A stretch of DNA of 64,000 nucleotides from Dipteronia dyeriana (taxonomy: Eukaryota; Streptophyta; Magnoliopsida; Sapindales; Sapindaceae), in assembly GCA_032871835.1 (NCBI GenBank), contig CM065301.1, positions 12,789,291 through 12,853,290 of the forward strand. Direction: 5' to 3'. The notes beneath the pieces are model-generated. The model was not told the origin of the DNA and did not search any database. It saw nothing but the letters and a program-made list of their open reading frames with translations. Position 1 is the first letter of the stretch. Every line of letters begins with the position of its first letter. Made by a program: the position numbers and the translations under genes. Of this stretch, positions 22,435 through 32,424 are shown one piece after another.

Positions 22435-24471
22435 CCTATTATACAATGTATAAGAATAAAAGTTCCCTTTTCCTTAGCTTTATTGTTTGATTTGCATGTA
22501 TGGTATGTGTAGGCTCTTTCTAATGTTTGTATGGTGCTTATATTTATTTTATAAAGGCTGATCGTTAATTGAATGGTACATTGGTTTTCAGATTCGTTTT
22601 AAAGGTTGTAATATTTTTTCTCATGTAAAATTAATGTCGGGATGTATTTTAATATTTTTTTCTGCTATATATTCTTTGTTGTATTTTTTTCGCAATATAT
22701 TTTATTGTAAAATATGTACGAAGAAATCGGATGAAGATGATGGAAGGCGGAAGAGTGAAATCGAAAACCCGCGCGCACATGAGATGCGTATAGGTGTGCA
22801 GCACGGACAACTATGCAGCAGCTAGTCAGGGTGTAAAGGCAGAATACGCACACGACAACCAGGCCTTGTGCCTGCGTGCATTGCGCTCTTGGGCTGCTGG
22901 CAGAGCGAGTTCGCTACTTGCAGATTGGCTGCGCGCGAGGCAGCCTTGCGTTGTCTTCGTGTGCGGTTGGTTGTGCGTTCTTGCCACTGCATGACTATTA
23001 CGTGTGCGGTTGCGGGCAGCCCATGCGTGCGAATGACAACCACACGCGAACGCTCTAGGGTTTCGAATTTGTAATGCTAGGGTTTTCGAATTCAAAAAGG
23101 ATTTTGGACTGGATTTTATTTTATTTTATTTTATTTTATATACCTTGAGCCTCTAAAAAGTGTTAGAGTAACATTTGAGCATTAGGTTTGACTTATGAGA
23201 CGGGTCATAATATTAAAAAAAATATCCCATTTAATCAAGTTGGACTTGGTTAAAAGCTCCAAATAAGAACACAAAAGAACTTGAAGAATATTGGAATTAC
23301 TAGAAGACCAAGAAATGCCTTGGGTAACTTTTGTAATTAGACATTTCTTTTAGGTTAAATAACCCATTGTACTCGGTCAACTCATGTATCCTTTTTATTA
23401 TGAGATGATTAAAGCATTGTCATGCATATACATGTCGTTTAGAATAGGTGTATCTACACATATGAAAAAATATTTTGGATATATCATACATGCGTAATAG
23501 CCATTGATAATTATGTGTTTTTATTTTTTTAATTGATTAAAAAAATAGTGTGATTCACATAATTGACTATTAAATAATGAGTTTAGTTTTTTTTTTCAGA
23601 GTAAAAACTTGGTAATTCTCATTACTAACTAGTCTATTTATTAAATTGTTTAATTAGTTAGATTGGTTAGGTCCGTCACATAATATTAGGTTTAATTAGA
23701 TTAAAGCCGTAATACAATTGAACCTAATAGTGTGATTAGTTTTAATAGTTAAAACTTGGTAAATCGTATTAAATAATTCTAGTTTTAGTAAAATTGTTTA
23801 CATAGATTAGAATTTGAATAATGAACTAAATTTTTAATTAGTTAATAATCGGATTAGTTTATTTGAATAAGATTCTAAAAATTTGTTATGCCCTAGATAT
23901 TTTGATTGAAATTAGCTATTTATTCTTAGTAATATCTAGGTGCATTGATAATTGAAAACCCTAACTCTAAAATAGTGAGTGAGATATGGATAAATGACAT
24001 TATATCCCACAGTCTCTATTATTAGTTCAACACTGTGAGATGAGATGACTTTGTTTTCGTCCTCCTTAATAAGGGTCTCCATGAGAGTCAATACCAAGGT
24101 TGACTTCCTCACGAACAATTCTCAAGTTAAGCTTAATAGATCTAAAATGGTGGGCTACACTCATAAGGTTTTAATTAAATTTTTTAATTATAAATATGAC
24201 TGAAATAAATGAAGGTTGAAAAATAGAGGAATAAGAGTTATTCTGGTATATCATTAGATGAGAATGTCTCGATCCAACATGCAAGAATTTGACCAACCCT
24301 AAGCCGACACTTGCTTGTGGTATGTTGGTTTGCCATTGTGTAGAAACAGTTTTTTAGGGATTTTCTTGTTCATTAAATATTTTCATGCATCATATTTAAT
24401 TTTACACCAAACATTTACGTGTGAATTAAATGTATGGTTGAATGGATTCTTTATTTATGTTTTTTCCAGCA
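22435..24471 (+). other. C2 untranslated leader with GC-rich patch
   Basis: A long leader precedes gag, as in C3 (41226-42707). Shared blocks include a GTACTCGGTCAA segment and a segment with AAACCCTA and AAAATAGTGAGTG. At about 22745-23075 there is a GC-rich patch rich in GCGTGCG/GCACACG motifs that has no counterpart in the C3 leader. Several short open frames overlap it on both strands. None has a known domain and I do not call them genes. Confidence 0.7.
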
Positions 24472-24705
24472 ATGTCTTCTACTCTATTACAAATCTTTGC
24501 TAATGACAAATTAACTAAACTATACTAATTGGAAAAATAATATCAACGCAATCTTTGCAACAAAATACCTAAAGTTAGTGCTTACGGAGAAGTGTCCTCC
24601 ACAGCCTGTTGCCAATTCTGGATGAAATGTTCATGAGGCATACTAGAAATGGATCTCATTTGATGATGAAATAAATATTATGGTGTGTATAATATTAATC
24701 TAGAT

Positions 24706-24724
24706 GGGGGGGGGGGGGGGGGGG
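24706..24724. repeat. 19-base poly-G tract
   Basis: This lies where E4 LTRs have a run of about eight C (CACCCCCCCTCTAGG, minus-strand sense), just inside the LTR end. The tract has expanded in this copy. Confidence 0.95.
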
Positions 24725-25789
24725 AATAGATTTTAAACAAATTTACCCAATTTTCGTTAAAGGTCATGTTGACGAAAATGCCACTAGCTAGTTACAACAA
24801 AATCACAAGTGTAAAGATTGCGGAAATATTAAAGACACTTGAGATATACGTGGAAACCCTATAAATGGGAAAAACCACGGGCTGTTAAGTGTGCCACATT
24901 TGAACAACGAATCCACTGATGATAGAGGCGTTACAACCTACTCCCGGTATATAACCCATTACCACTACCTAATCCCGGTATTAAGTGAACCTAGTTCAAT
25001 TTGCTTACGCTTGAAGCAACCTACTCCCGGATGCAACGCAAGACTTACTTCTCTTTGAAGAAGAGATAAACACCCTATGTGAATATATGATGATATTCAA
25101 ACAACAAACAAGGCTAGGGTACCTTATATGCTTATCTAGGATTATGAGATGACAATAAATGCAATCCTAAATATCAAGAGCTAAAATACATGTCATAAAG
25201 CTTAAACATAGAACAAGCAATCCTATGAAGCTATTATAAAAGCCAAATCAACACATGTTGTCATTAAGCATGGCAAGGACTATAATGCAATCACTAAATG
25301 CAATCAATGAGTCCTAAACAATATCTAAATGCAAAGCATAAAGATTTAGCTAGAAGTTATCAACAACAACAATCCTAGCTATCACAATACAACACTCAAT
25401 CATGGCATCACAACAATCTCTAATTTGTATCTAGAAAATGTTCTAAGAGCATACAAATAATTAAAGAGAAGGTTTAGCAAGTAAAACACTTAACTTGTAA
25501 GAAGATAGTGAAGAACTTACCAAACAAAATATGATGAAGCAACCCTATCCATTGATGCACTCTAAATGAATTTAGATGATGTAAGATGAAGTTTTTATGC
25601 ACATGGGAATGCTTTGAGTGATTAAAAATGAGTTCTTGGAAGAGTTTTTCTTTTGAAATGTGTTCTAAGGAAAATATATGATATTCTGAACTCATACACG
25701 ACCTTAAAGCATTGAGTTATATATATATATATATATATAAGATCCAAACAAAGTGAGGTCGTTTTGGAAAAAACGTTCTAGCTTCCTCT

Positions 25790-26085
25790 GTGTGCGCTCT
25801 TGACGTGCGCTGGTCGAGTAGCGCATCACCAGCGCACAACCTAATTTTATAATAGGCGCTGGACGAGTGGCGCATCCAAGTGGCACAACACATGCGTAAA
25901 TCCTCTGGAATGTTTGCACTGGTGAGGTTACGCTAGTCGAGTAGCGCACCACCAGCGCACACCCATTTTTTTCAACTGTGTGGTGGTACAACAGCGCAGC
26001 TCAGTGGCGCAACACATGCGACGATCCACTAGAATGTTGCACTGGTGAGGTGCGCTGGTCGAGTAGCGCACCACCAGCGCAAAGC
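25790..26085 (-). repeat. GC-rich hairpin minisatellite in E5
   Basis: Three units recur at about 25796, 25930 and 26050 (spacing about 134 and 120 bp). Each contains a near-palindrome with GCGCTGGT and ACCAGCGC arms around CGAGTAGCGC. The surrounding unit also repeats (CACTGGTGAGGT, CACATGCG). It stands out sharply against the AT-rich LTR and occupies the region where E4 has an unrelated-looking GC-rich array. Confidence 0.8.
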
Positions 26086-27262
26086 CTATTTTCAACACTC
26101 AAACACACAATTTCAACAAGTTCAAGAGTGATGAAAAATGCATCCTATTCTAATGCCTAGCATGACATAAAACTTTGATTACAAGATGCAAATAAATCAA
26201 CAAGAGTAATTTAAATCAAAATGCACACAAGAATAAACACACAACATATTTGAATAAGAGTTATGCATGAATAAGTGAGTGTGTACAACTATCTCTTCAA
26301 AGCAAGTAAGCACAAGAATTTTACCTTCGGTGTTTCTCCTCTTGAGGTCTTGAGAGCCTAAGTTACCCTTACATAATACCCCAAACATGTGATTTGTTCA
26401 CGAAATAAGCCAATCAACAATTGAGGACTTTACAAATGAGAATGCCAGAACATATCTGTTAGGTAGTATGACAAAAGTGCATGTTACAAAGCACGAAGCA
26501 ATGACTATAGCATTTTAAATCAAGGAGTCATAGTAGGCTTTGTTTATGCAATCCTCTAAGAAAAAACGACACGGAGCTGTTCGTTTCGTAATGCTTGCTC
26601 GGATGAAAGAGGGTGCATATGTTATAAAACATATCCTGAGCATGATGTCCAATTTCAACACGGCAGAGGTCAATGACGGGACCATTGATGAACCTGGCCA
26701 TGTGAGCATCATACTGACGACTCTTTCAAAGAGCTTCGATTAGTTTAAAAGTAACTATGGGATGAACAAGTTGAGATTCAGCCTGACTCAATTGCTTAAT
26801 GAGCTCACTACATTTGAGTCTATGACTAAGGACAACAAAAGTAAGACCGGTGAAGCAAATGTTGCTGAACTATCTTCCTCTAGATCTAAAAAGAGGAAGA
26901 TGTCCGCTGACAAGGCTAAGAGTAAGCCCAAACCCAAGAAATCCCAAAGCAAGAAGAAGGGCACCTCCACCGATAGTGATAAAAGCAAAGGAAAATATTT
27001 TCACTGCGACAAAATCGGTCATTCAAAGAGGAATTGTCCTCAATATCTAGAGGAGGTTTCCAAGAAGAAAAAAACAAAAGGTAAATGCGATTTACCAATT
27101 ATTGAATTGTGTTTAGTGGAAGATGATTCTTCAACTTGGATAATTGATTCATGGGCCACTACCATGTTTGCTCTTTCTTGCATTGGACTAATTATTGGAC
27201 AGAGCTTGAGAAGGGAGCCTTCTCTATGCATGTTGGGTCAGGGGATACCGTGTCAGCAATAG

Positions 27263-29773
27263 CAGTGGGAGTAGTTAGACTCCAGTTTGAATGTTGTTTT
27301 CTTATTTTAAATCATGTTTACTTTATTCCTGGATTCACAAGGAATTTGATTTCTGTATCCAAAATGTTGGAACAATTATGTTCTATTTCTTTTAATAATA
27401 AGTCAGTTATTATTTCTCGAAATAGTTTAAATATTTGTTCAGGTTTGAATGAAAACAACTTGTATGTTTTAAGACTGTTAATTCATACATCACTGCTCAA
27501 TACTGAATTGTTTAAAGTTGAAAAACCTAAAATAAAACGACATAAAATTTCTCCAGATAATGAAACGTATCTATGGCATCTAAGACTTGACCATATTCAT
27601 CTTGACAGGATAGACAGATTAGTTAAAAGCGGGCATTTAAGCCAGCTAAAAGTTGACACATTACCTGTCTGCGAATCCTGTTTAGAATGTAAAATGATTA
27701 AGAGACCTTTTACTAAAAAAGGGCTTAGAGCTTATACATTTAGACGTCTGTGAACCGATGAATGTTAAAGCAATGGGTGACTTTGAGTATTTTGTCATCT
27801 TTATAGATGATTACTCTAGATACGAATATGTCTACCTAATGCAACAGAAGTCGGAAACTTTTAAGAAGTTCAATGATTTCTGAGCTGAGGTTGAGAACCA
27901 ATTAGGCAAGATTATCAAAGCTCTACGATTGGATCGTGGAGGTGAGTACCTTAACCAAGAGTTTGAAGACTACTTGGTTGAATATGGGATCATATCCCAA
28001 CTCACAGCTTCTAGAACACCACAACAAAATGGTGTTGCAGAGAGGAGAAATAGAACTTTGATGGAAATGGTGAGATCTATGAACAGTTTCTTATCATTAT
28101 CAAATTCCTTTTATGGTTATGCACTACAAACGGTGACCTACATTTTGAATGTATTCCCATCCAAATCTGTTCCTAAGACTCCCCTAGAGTTGTGGAATGA
28201 TAGTAAAGCTAGTTTGCTACATTTACACATATGAGGGTGTCCAGTACATGTATTAAAGAACATAACTGGAAAGATGGACCCTATGTTTATGGTCTGCTTA
28301 TTTGTAAGTTTTTTCATGAACACTAGAGGTGGATACTTCTACAGTCCTAAAGAGAACAAAGTATTTGTATCGATAAATACAACGTTTCTTAAGGATAACT
28401 ATATGAGTGATCATAAACCTCGAAGCAAGATTGTGTTAAATGAGTTAGAGCTGGTACGACTAGTACTCAATCAATAAGAGTTATTGTTCCACCTACGTCT
28501 GAGAGTCAGACGGTTCTTAGTCAGACCACAATACCACCCAAGCGTAGTGGGAGGGTTGTACGACAACCTGATAGCTATTTAGGTATTGGGGAGACACAAC
28601 TATCGTCTCTAATGATAGTATGGATGATCCATTGTCTTTTAAACATGCAATGGAATATTCTGAAAAAAAAAAAGAATGACTTAAAGCCATGAAACTCGAG
28701 ATGAAGTCCATGTACACCAACTCAATCTGGGAACTTGTAGACTTATCAGATGGGATAAAACCCATACGTTATAAGCAGATCTACAAAAAAAAAGATGAGT
28801 AAACGGGAAGATAGTGAACTTCAAAGCAAGGCTAGTGGCAAATGGTTATACCTAAAATGAAAGGGTTGATTATAAATAGATCTTCTCGCCAGTAGCAATA
28901 TTTAAGTCTATTCAGATTCTCTTATCCATTGTTGTCTATTTCGATTATGAAATTTAGCAAATAGATGTCAAGATTGTATTTTTGAATGACAATCTTGATG
29001 AAAACATCTATATAATACAACAAGAGGGATTCATGTTCCAGGATCAAGATTAAAGGGTTCGTAAGCTGCAAAGGTATATTTATGGACTGAATCAAGCATC
29101 TAGATCTTGGAACATTAGGTTTGATAATGCTATCAAAACCTATGGCTTTGAGCAAAAACATTGGTGAGGGTTCCAGTCCAACCTAGGATTGGATCGTTAG
29201 GTTACAGTAAAGGCCATTCTCAAGTATCTTTGGAGAACGAGAAACTATATGCTAGTATATTCAGGGCAGGATTTGATCGCGTTATGATATACAAACTTTG
29301 ATTTTCAATCAGACAGGGATTATAAAAAAATCACATATAGATCTGTTTTTTTACCTTGGTGGTGGAGCCATAGTATAGAGGTGTGTTAAGCAGTCATGTA
29401 TTGCTGACTCCACCATGGAAGCCGATTGTGTAGCAGCTTATGGAGTAGTTAAAGAGATTGTTTAGCTCCGTAAGTTCTTGACTGAACTGAAAGTTGTTCC
29501 AGATCTGGATAAGCCCATCACACTTTATTGTGATAACAGTGGTGTTGTGGCTAATTCCGAACAATCAAGAAGCCACAAGAGAGGGAAGCATATAAATAGG
29601 AAATATCATCTCATCAGCGAGATAGTGTAGAGAGGGGATGTGACCGTGACCAATTTAGCATCGTTAGATAATCATGCTTTTACGAAGACCTGAATGACTA
29701 AAGTGTTTGAAGGTAACCTAGAGGGTCTACGGTTACGAGATATGTCTCACCTGTTTTAGTGCAAGTGGGAGAT
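27263..29773 (+). pseudogene. C2 pol, internally deleted
   Basis: An open segment from 27151 to 27753 covers the pre-integrase domain (LWHLRLDHIHLDRIDRL, CESCLECK). The integrase core is at 27760-28235 (RGGEYLNQEFEDYL, TPQQNGVAERRNRTLMEM). RT starts near 28740 with FKARLVANGYT and ends at about 29165, where the sequence jumps to the RNase H region. The counterpart of C3 45540-45985, including the catalytic YVDD box, is missing (about 450 bp). RNase H traces (YCDNSGVVANS in another frame) run to about 29600. A purine tract AAGTGGGAGA at 29763-29772 precedes the 3' LTR. Multiple stops are present. Confidence 0.87.
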
Positions 29774-31606
29774 TGTTGAGGTTTATGCCCTAAAGCTTGT
29801 ATTTTGAAATGTGAATGAATCATTAATAAAAATTCTATATACCTGTCTCATACATTTATATCAAGTGTACTTAACATCCAAGATTACCGGTTGTAATCTT
29901 TAAATGAGTACATGAGTGTCATATACAGAGATTTTCAGTTTGAGATGAGCAATCTAAAGAGTCCGTAGATAGTAAGTACAGTTGGGTACTTTATTTGTGG
30001 TTAATATACAACCGCGGTCTATTCCGTAAGGTACAGTGGTCTCAACGTAGACTATTCATATGGTGATATGAGAATGGAGACACCTTATATGATGTGATTA
30101 TATAGAAATGAGCCATGATATATATGAATCTCTCACCAAGATCTGTTACAAGATGAGATTCATATATATATATATCAATAAATGATGGCTATATATGGGT
30201 GATCTTAATCCTGAGTGTCTTATCGACTCCTTCAGGTTAGATCGTGATTTTTGATATACCATGGGTGAGATCAGAGTTGCATTCCCGGTCAATAACTTCG
30301 TAAGTTGGAATCGCGGTTTGGCTTGTAGCTAGAAAGATGTGTGCACAATAGTGAAATCCATTCCTTCTTGCAAAAAGTAGATAATAGATCCTTAAGGATT
30401 GATTCGAGGCTTAAATAATATGAGCGCTATCCTTCTTCCGTAAAGGAAGTTATGATTTTTTGTTTATTAGAGAATCAATGGTACTTAATGGAAAATGTAT
30501 AATTAGGGAGGTATAACAGACTTTATGACCTAGCTCAATTATGAACCACTTGTGGATGATCATACTATATATAATATCTATATCGATGGACAATAGTAAT
30601 TTTGGTTTGTGTTATACATTTACAGTTGCGAGAGTGCAACCTCGGGTTTTGAATGGAATAACCCCGATGTTAATATTCATGAAATATTAATTAAAGAGTT
30701 TAATTAATTATTTCTAAGTATTATTGGAGCTCAAAACTTTGGGTTTGTTAGGTCCCCTTTCTAGCCCGGTTGATTAAAGGTAACAAGGGTCACTGCTATT
30801 TAATTCGATTGTCCAATTAATTGTGTTACGTAAGTGATATATATTTCTACATGGATTGATTGAATACGGAGATTATTTAATTAATATATTAATAATTAAA
30901 TTAATCAGATAATTAGATTATTTAATTATAAAATTAATAGTTATGAATTATTAATTGGAGGTTACAGGTTCAAATCATGACTGAAATAAAGATAAAATAA
31001 TTAGATTATTTTATTTTTTAAAAAGTCAATTGTTTAAGTTCAAGTCAACTAGGGTTATGTTGGAGTTAAAATCCTACTTTACCTATGACACTTAAATACT
31101 ACCTATCCTTTTAATATATGGAAATATATTTGGAAAAGGATTTGTATCTAGTCTTGAATATATATATATAGATATATTTACATAACAAGGATAAAAGCGA
31201 CTATTTGTGATTCTTTTAACCAAAAAAAAAGAAGAAAAGAAAGCAAAACCCTAGAAAGTCTAGGAAGATTTTAGCCGAAGAAAGAAATAAAAAAGTTATT
31301 CTTGCTTATGGTAGCCGAATTTGCCATGAGGTAAAGAAGGAGTTCTATTCTTCATGCCTTTGCATCCTTCTTTCAGTTCCTGGAGGATCGTGACGTGCCC
31401 ATACATAGTTACCGGATCGCGAGACATAGCGAGGAAGACTTGGTGGTTCTTAATCGGAATAAAGCTTAAAGAAACGAAGGAGTTAACATTAAAGGAATGA
31501 TCTAAATCCATCTTTATATATTCTTATATGTTGTATACGGTTTACAAATTGCCTAAAAATTTTAAAACCTCATTTCCGTTGTGCAACGTAAATCCAGGTT
31601 CGTATT
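29774..31606 (+). repeat. C2 3' LTR
   Basis: It begins TGTTGAGGTTTATGCC and ends near GGTTCGTATT, whereas the 5' LTR ends TTCCTACA, so the terminal CA has been lost by mutation. It retains the 76-bp segment at 31366-31441 absent from the 5' LTR. Confidence 0.88.
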
Positions 31607-31611
31607 TTTAA

Positions 31612-31769
31612 GTCATTGTATCTAGATATGTTTAGATGTGTCTTTTGGCAACTATAAATATAAGAGTCTGTAGAACCCTTTGTAATTAAAAGAAAATCTA
31701 TATTTGAAAGCTTGAGCTATGTTGTAGCAACTCAATTCACAACTAAATCCATTTCCTCCGTTTTTAACA
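31612..31769 (+). repeat. C1 3' LTR, second part
   Basis: It resumes with AGTCATTGTATCTAGATATG and ends TTTTTAACA, matching the two ends of the C1 5' LTR but without its 857-bp middle segment. Confidence 0.9.
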
Positions 31770-31774
31770 ATTTC

Positions 31775-32099
31775 AAATAATTAACTTTATACCAACAGAA
31801 TATCATAGGCAAGAGAGATTTTTAGAGAATATAAAAACGATGTATTCTAAAATCTAAAAGGGGAATATGATAACATCCCAAGTTACAATCTATAAGATGG
31901 CATCGATTCATAATAATTTACATTAAAATTTTGTGCTAAAATCTCACCAATTGTCTCAGTTATTTACTCTGTTAGTTTTTAGAGTTTATTAGGTGAGTGT
32001 GTGTGAGTTCATTATATATTTGGTTTGAGCATCTCTCTAAGGGAAGAGCTTTGGTGCTCGTTGTACCATATATGGATGTTTTAGCTTACATATACTTGA
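31775..32099. other. intergenic DNA between nested stacks
   Basis: No gene recognised. Confidence 0.4.
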
Positions 32100-32312
32100 T
32101 GGATCTGAATCCTCTCCTCACACCTTCATAATCTATTGATACGTGTTTAATAAGTAAATAAATGGTCTAGATTAATTTTTATGTCTTTAGTCTACCAAAA
32201 GATAAAATTTATTCTGGTCATTGATTTGCTTTTTAGACACGTGTCAATGGATTATGAAGGTGATGACAAGGTGATAACTCTTAAGGTGTGGAGGAGATCC
32301 AAATCGATATTT
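32100..32312. mobile_element. short MITE with inverted ends
   Basis: The left end GGATCTGAATCCTCTCC and the right end (reverse-complemented GATTTGGATCTCCTCC) are inverted. The inner blocks CACACCTTCATAATC and ACACGTGTCAATGGATTATG are also inverted partners. The target duplication is unclear and the superfamily is not assigned. Confidence 0.6.
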
Positions 32313-32424
32313 GATTAGGAGACGTAGTACTATATCATCGGAGCATGAAAGCATGTTTGCTGTTTTAGGTGCATGGTTCATGTGATGCTAGCTTTGCTTT
32401 TATTAAAAAAGGAATATGAACCTT

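Larger units (their letters stand above)
24667..26434 (-). mobile_element. solo LTR E5 (family of E4), nested in C2 gag
   Basis: Read on the minus strand it starts TGTAAAGTCCTCAATTG and matches the E4 LTR (36157-37947) in order: GATTGGCT(T/C)ATTTCG, the block CATTTAGATATTGTTTAGGA, ATTATAGTCCTTGCCATG and the C-rich tract before the LTR end. Flanks are GATGA (24662-24666) and AATGA (26435-26439), one mismatch. The C2 gag reading resumes on the right side. With no internal region it is a solo LTR, and with C1 and C2 it makes a three-deep nest. Confidence 0.9.
24472..27262 (+). pseudogene. C2 gag-protease, split by solo LTR E5
   Basis: Gag starts at the ATG at 24472 and frameshifts after about 17 codons relative to C3 (a short deletion). 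It is interrupted at 24667 by E5 and resumes at about 26435. The rest encodes the gag core (MNKLRFSLTQLLNELTTFES region from 26762), a lysine-rich stretch, a zinc knuckle with its first Cys replaced by Tyr (YFHCDKIGHSKRNC, near 26996-27040) and the protease motif WIIDSWATT, where the Gly of DSG is Trp. It cannot make a working capsid or protease. Confidence 0.88.
20660..31606 (+). mobile_element. Ty1/copia retrotransposon C2, nested in C1 3' LTR
   Basis: LTRs at 20660-22420 and 29774-31606 share the same order of blocks. TTTAA flanks the element (20655-20659 and 31607-31611). After the second TTTAA the C1 LTR resumes with GTCATTGTATCTAGA, as in the intact 5' LTR. C2 therefore inserted after C1. 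Its gag is in turn split by the solo LTR E5. It is close in sequence to C3 (35349-48697). Confidence 0.93.
15310..31769 (+). mobile_element. Ty1/copia retrotransposon C1 (outer)
   Basis: The 5' LTR starts TGTTGGAAGTTAATGCACTT and the 3' LTR, split by element C2, starts TGTTGGCAATTAATGCACTT at 20539. Flanking 5-mers are ATTTA (15305-15309) and ATTTC (31770-31774), a duplication with one mismatch. The gene order gag, protease, integrase, reverse transcriptase, RNase H defines the copia superfamily. Excluding the C2 insert (20660-31611) it is about 5.5 kb. Stops and frameshifts make it non-autonomous. Confidence 0.93.

Noticed and set aside
22794..23095. Several Cys/Arg-rich open frames in both strands
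   Set aside because: They fall in the GC-rich patch of the C2 leader; mutual antisense overlap and no domain argue against genes.
25704..25991. 95-codon minus-strand frame with repeated GCALVVRYSTS motif
   Set aside because: The protein repeats simply reflect the E5 DNA minisatellite.
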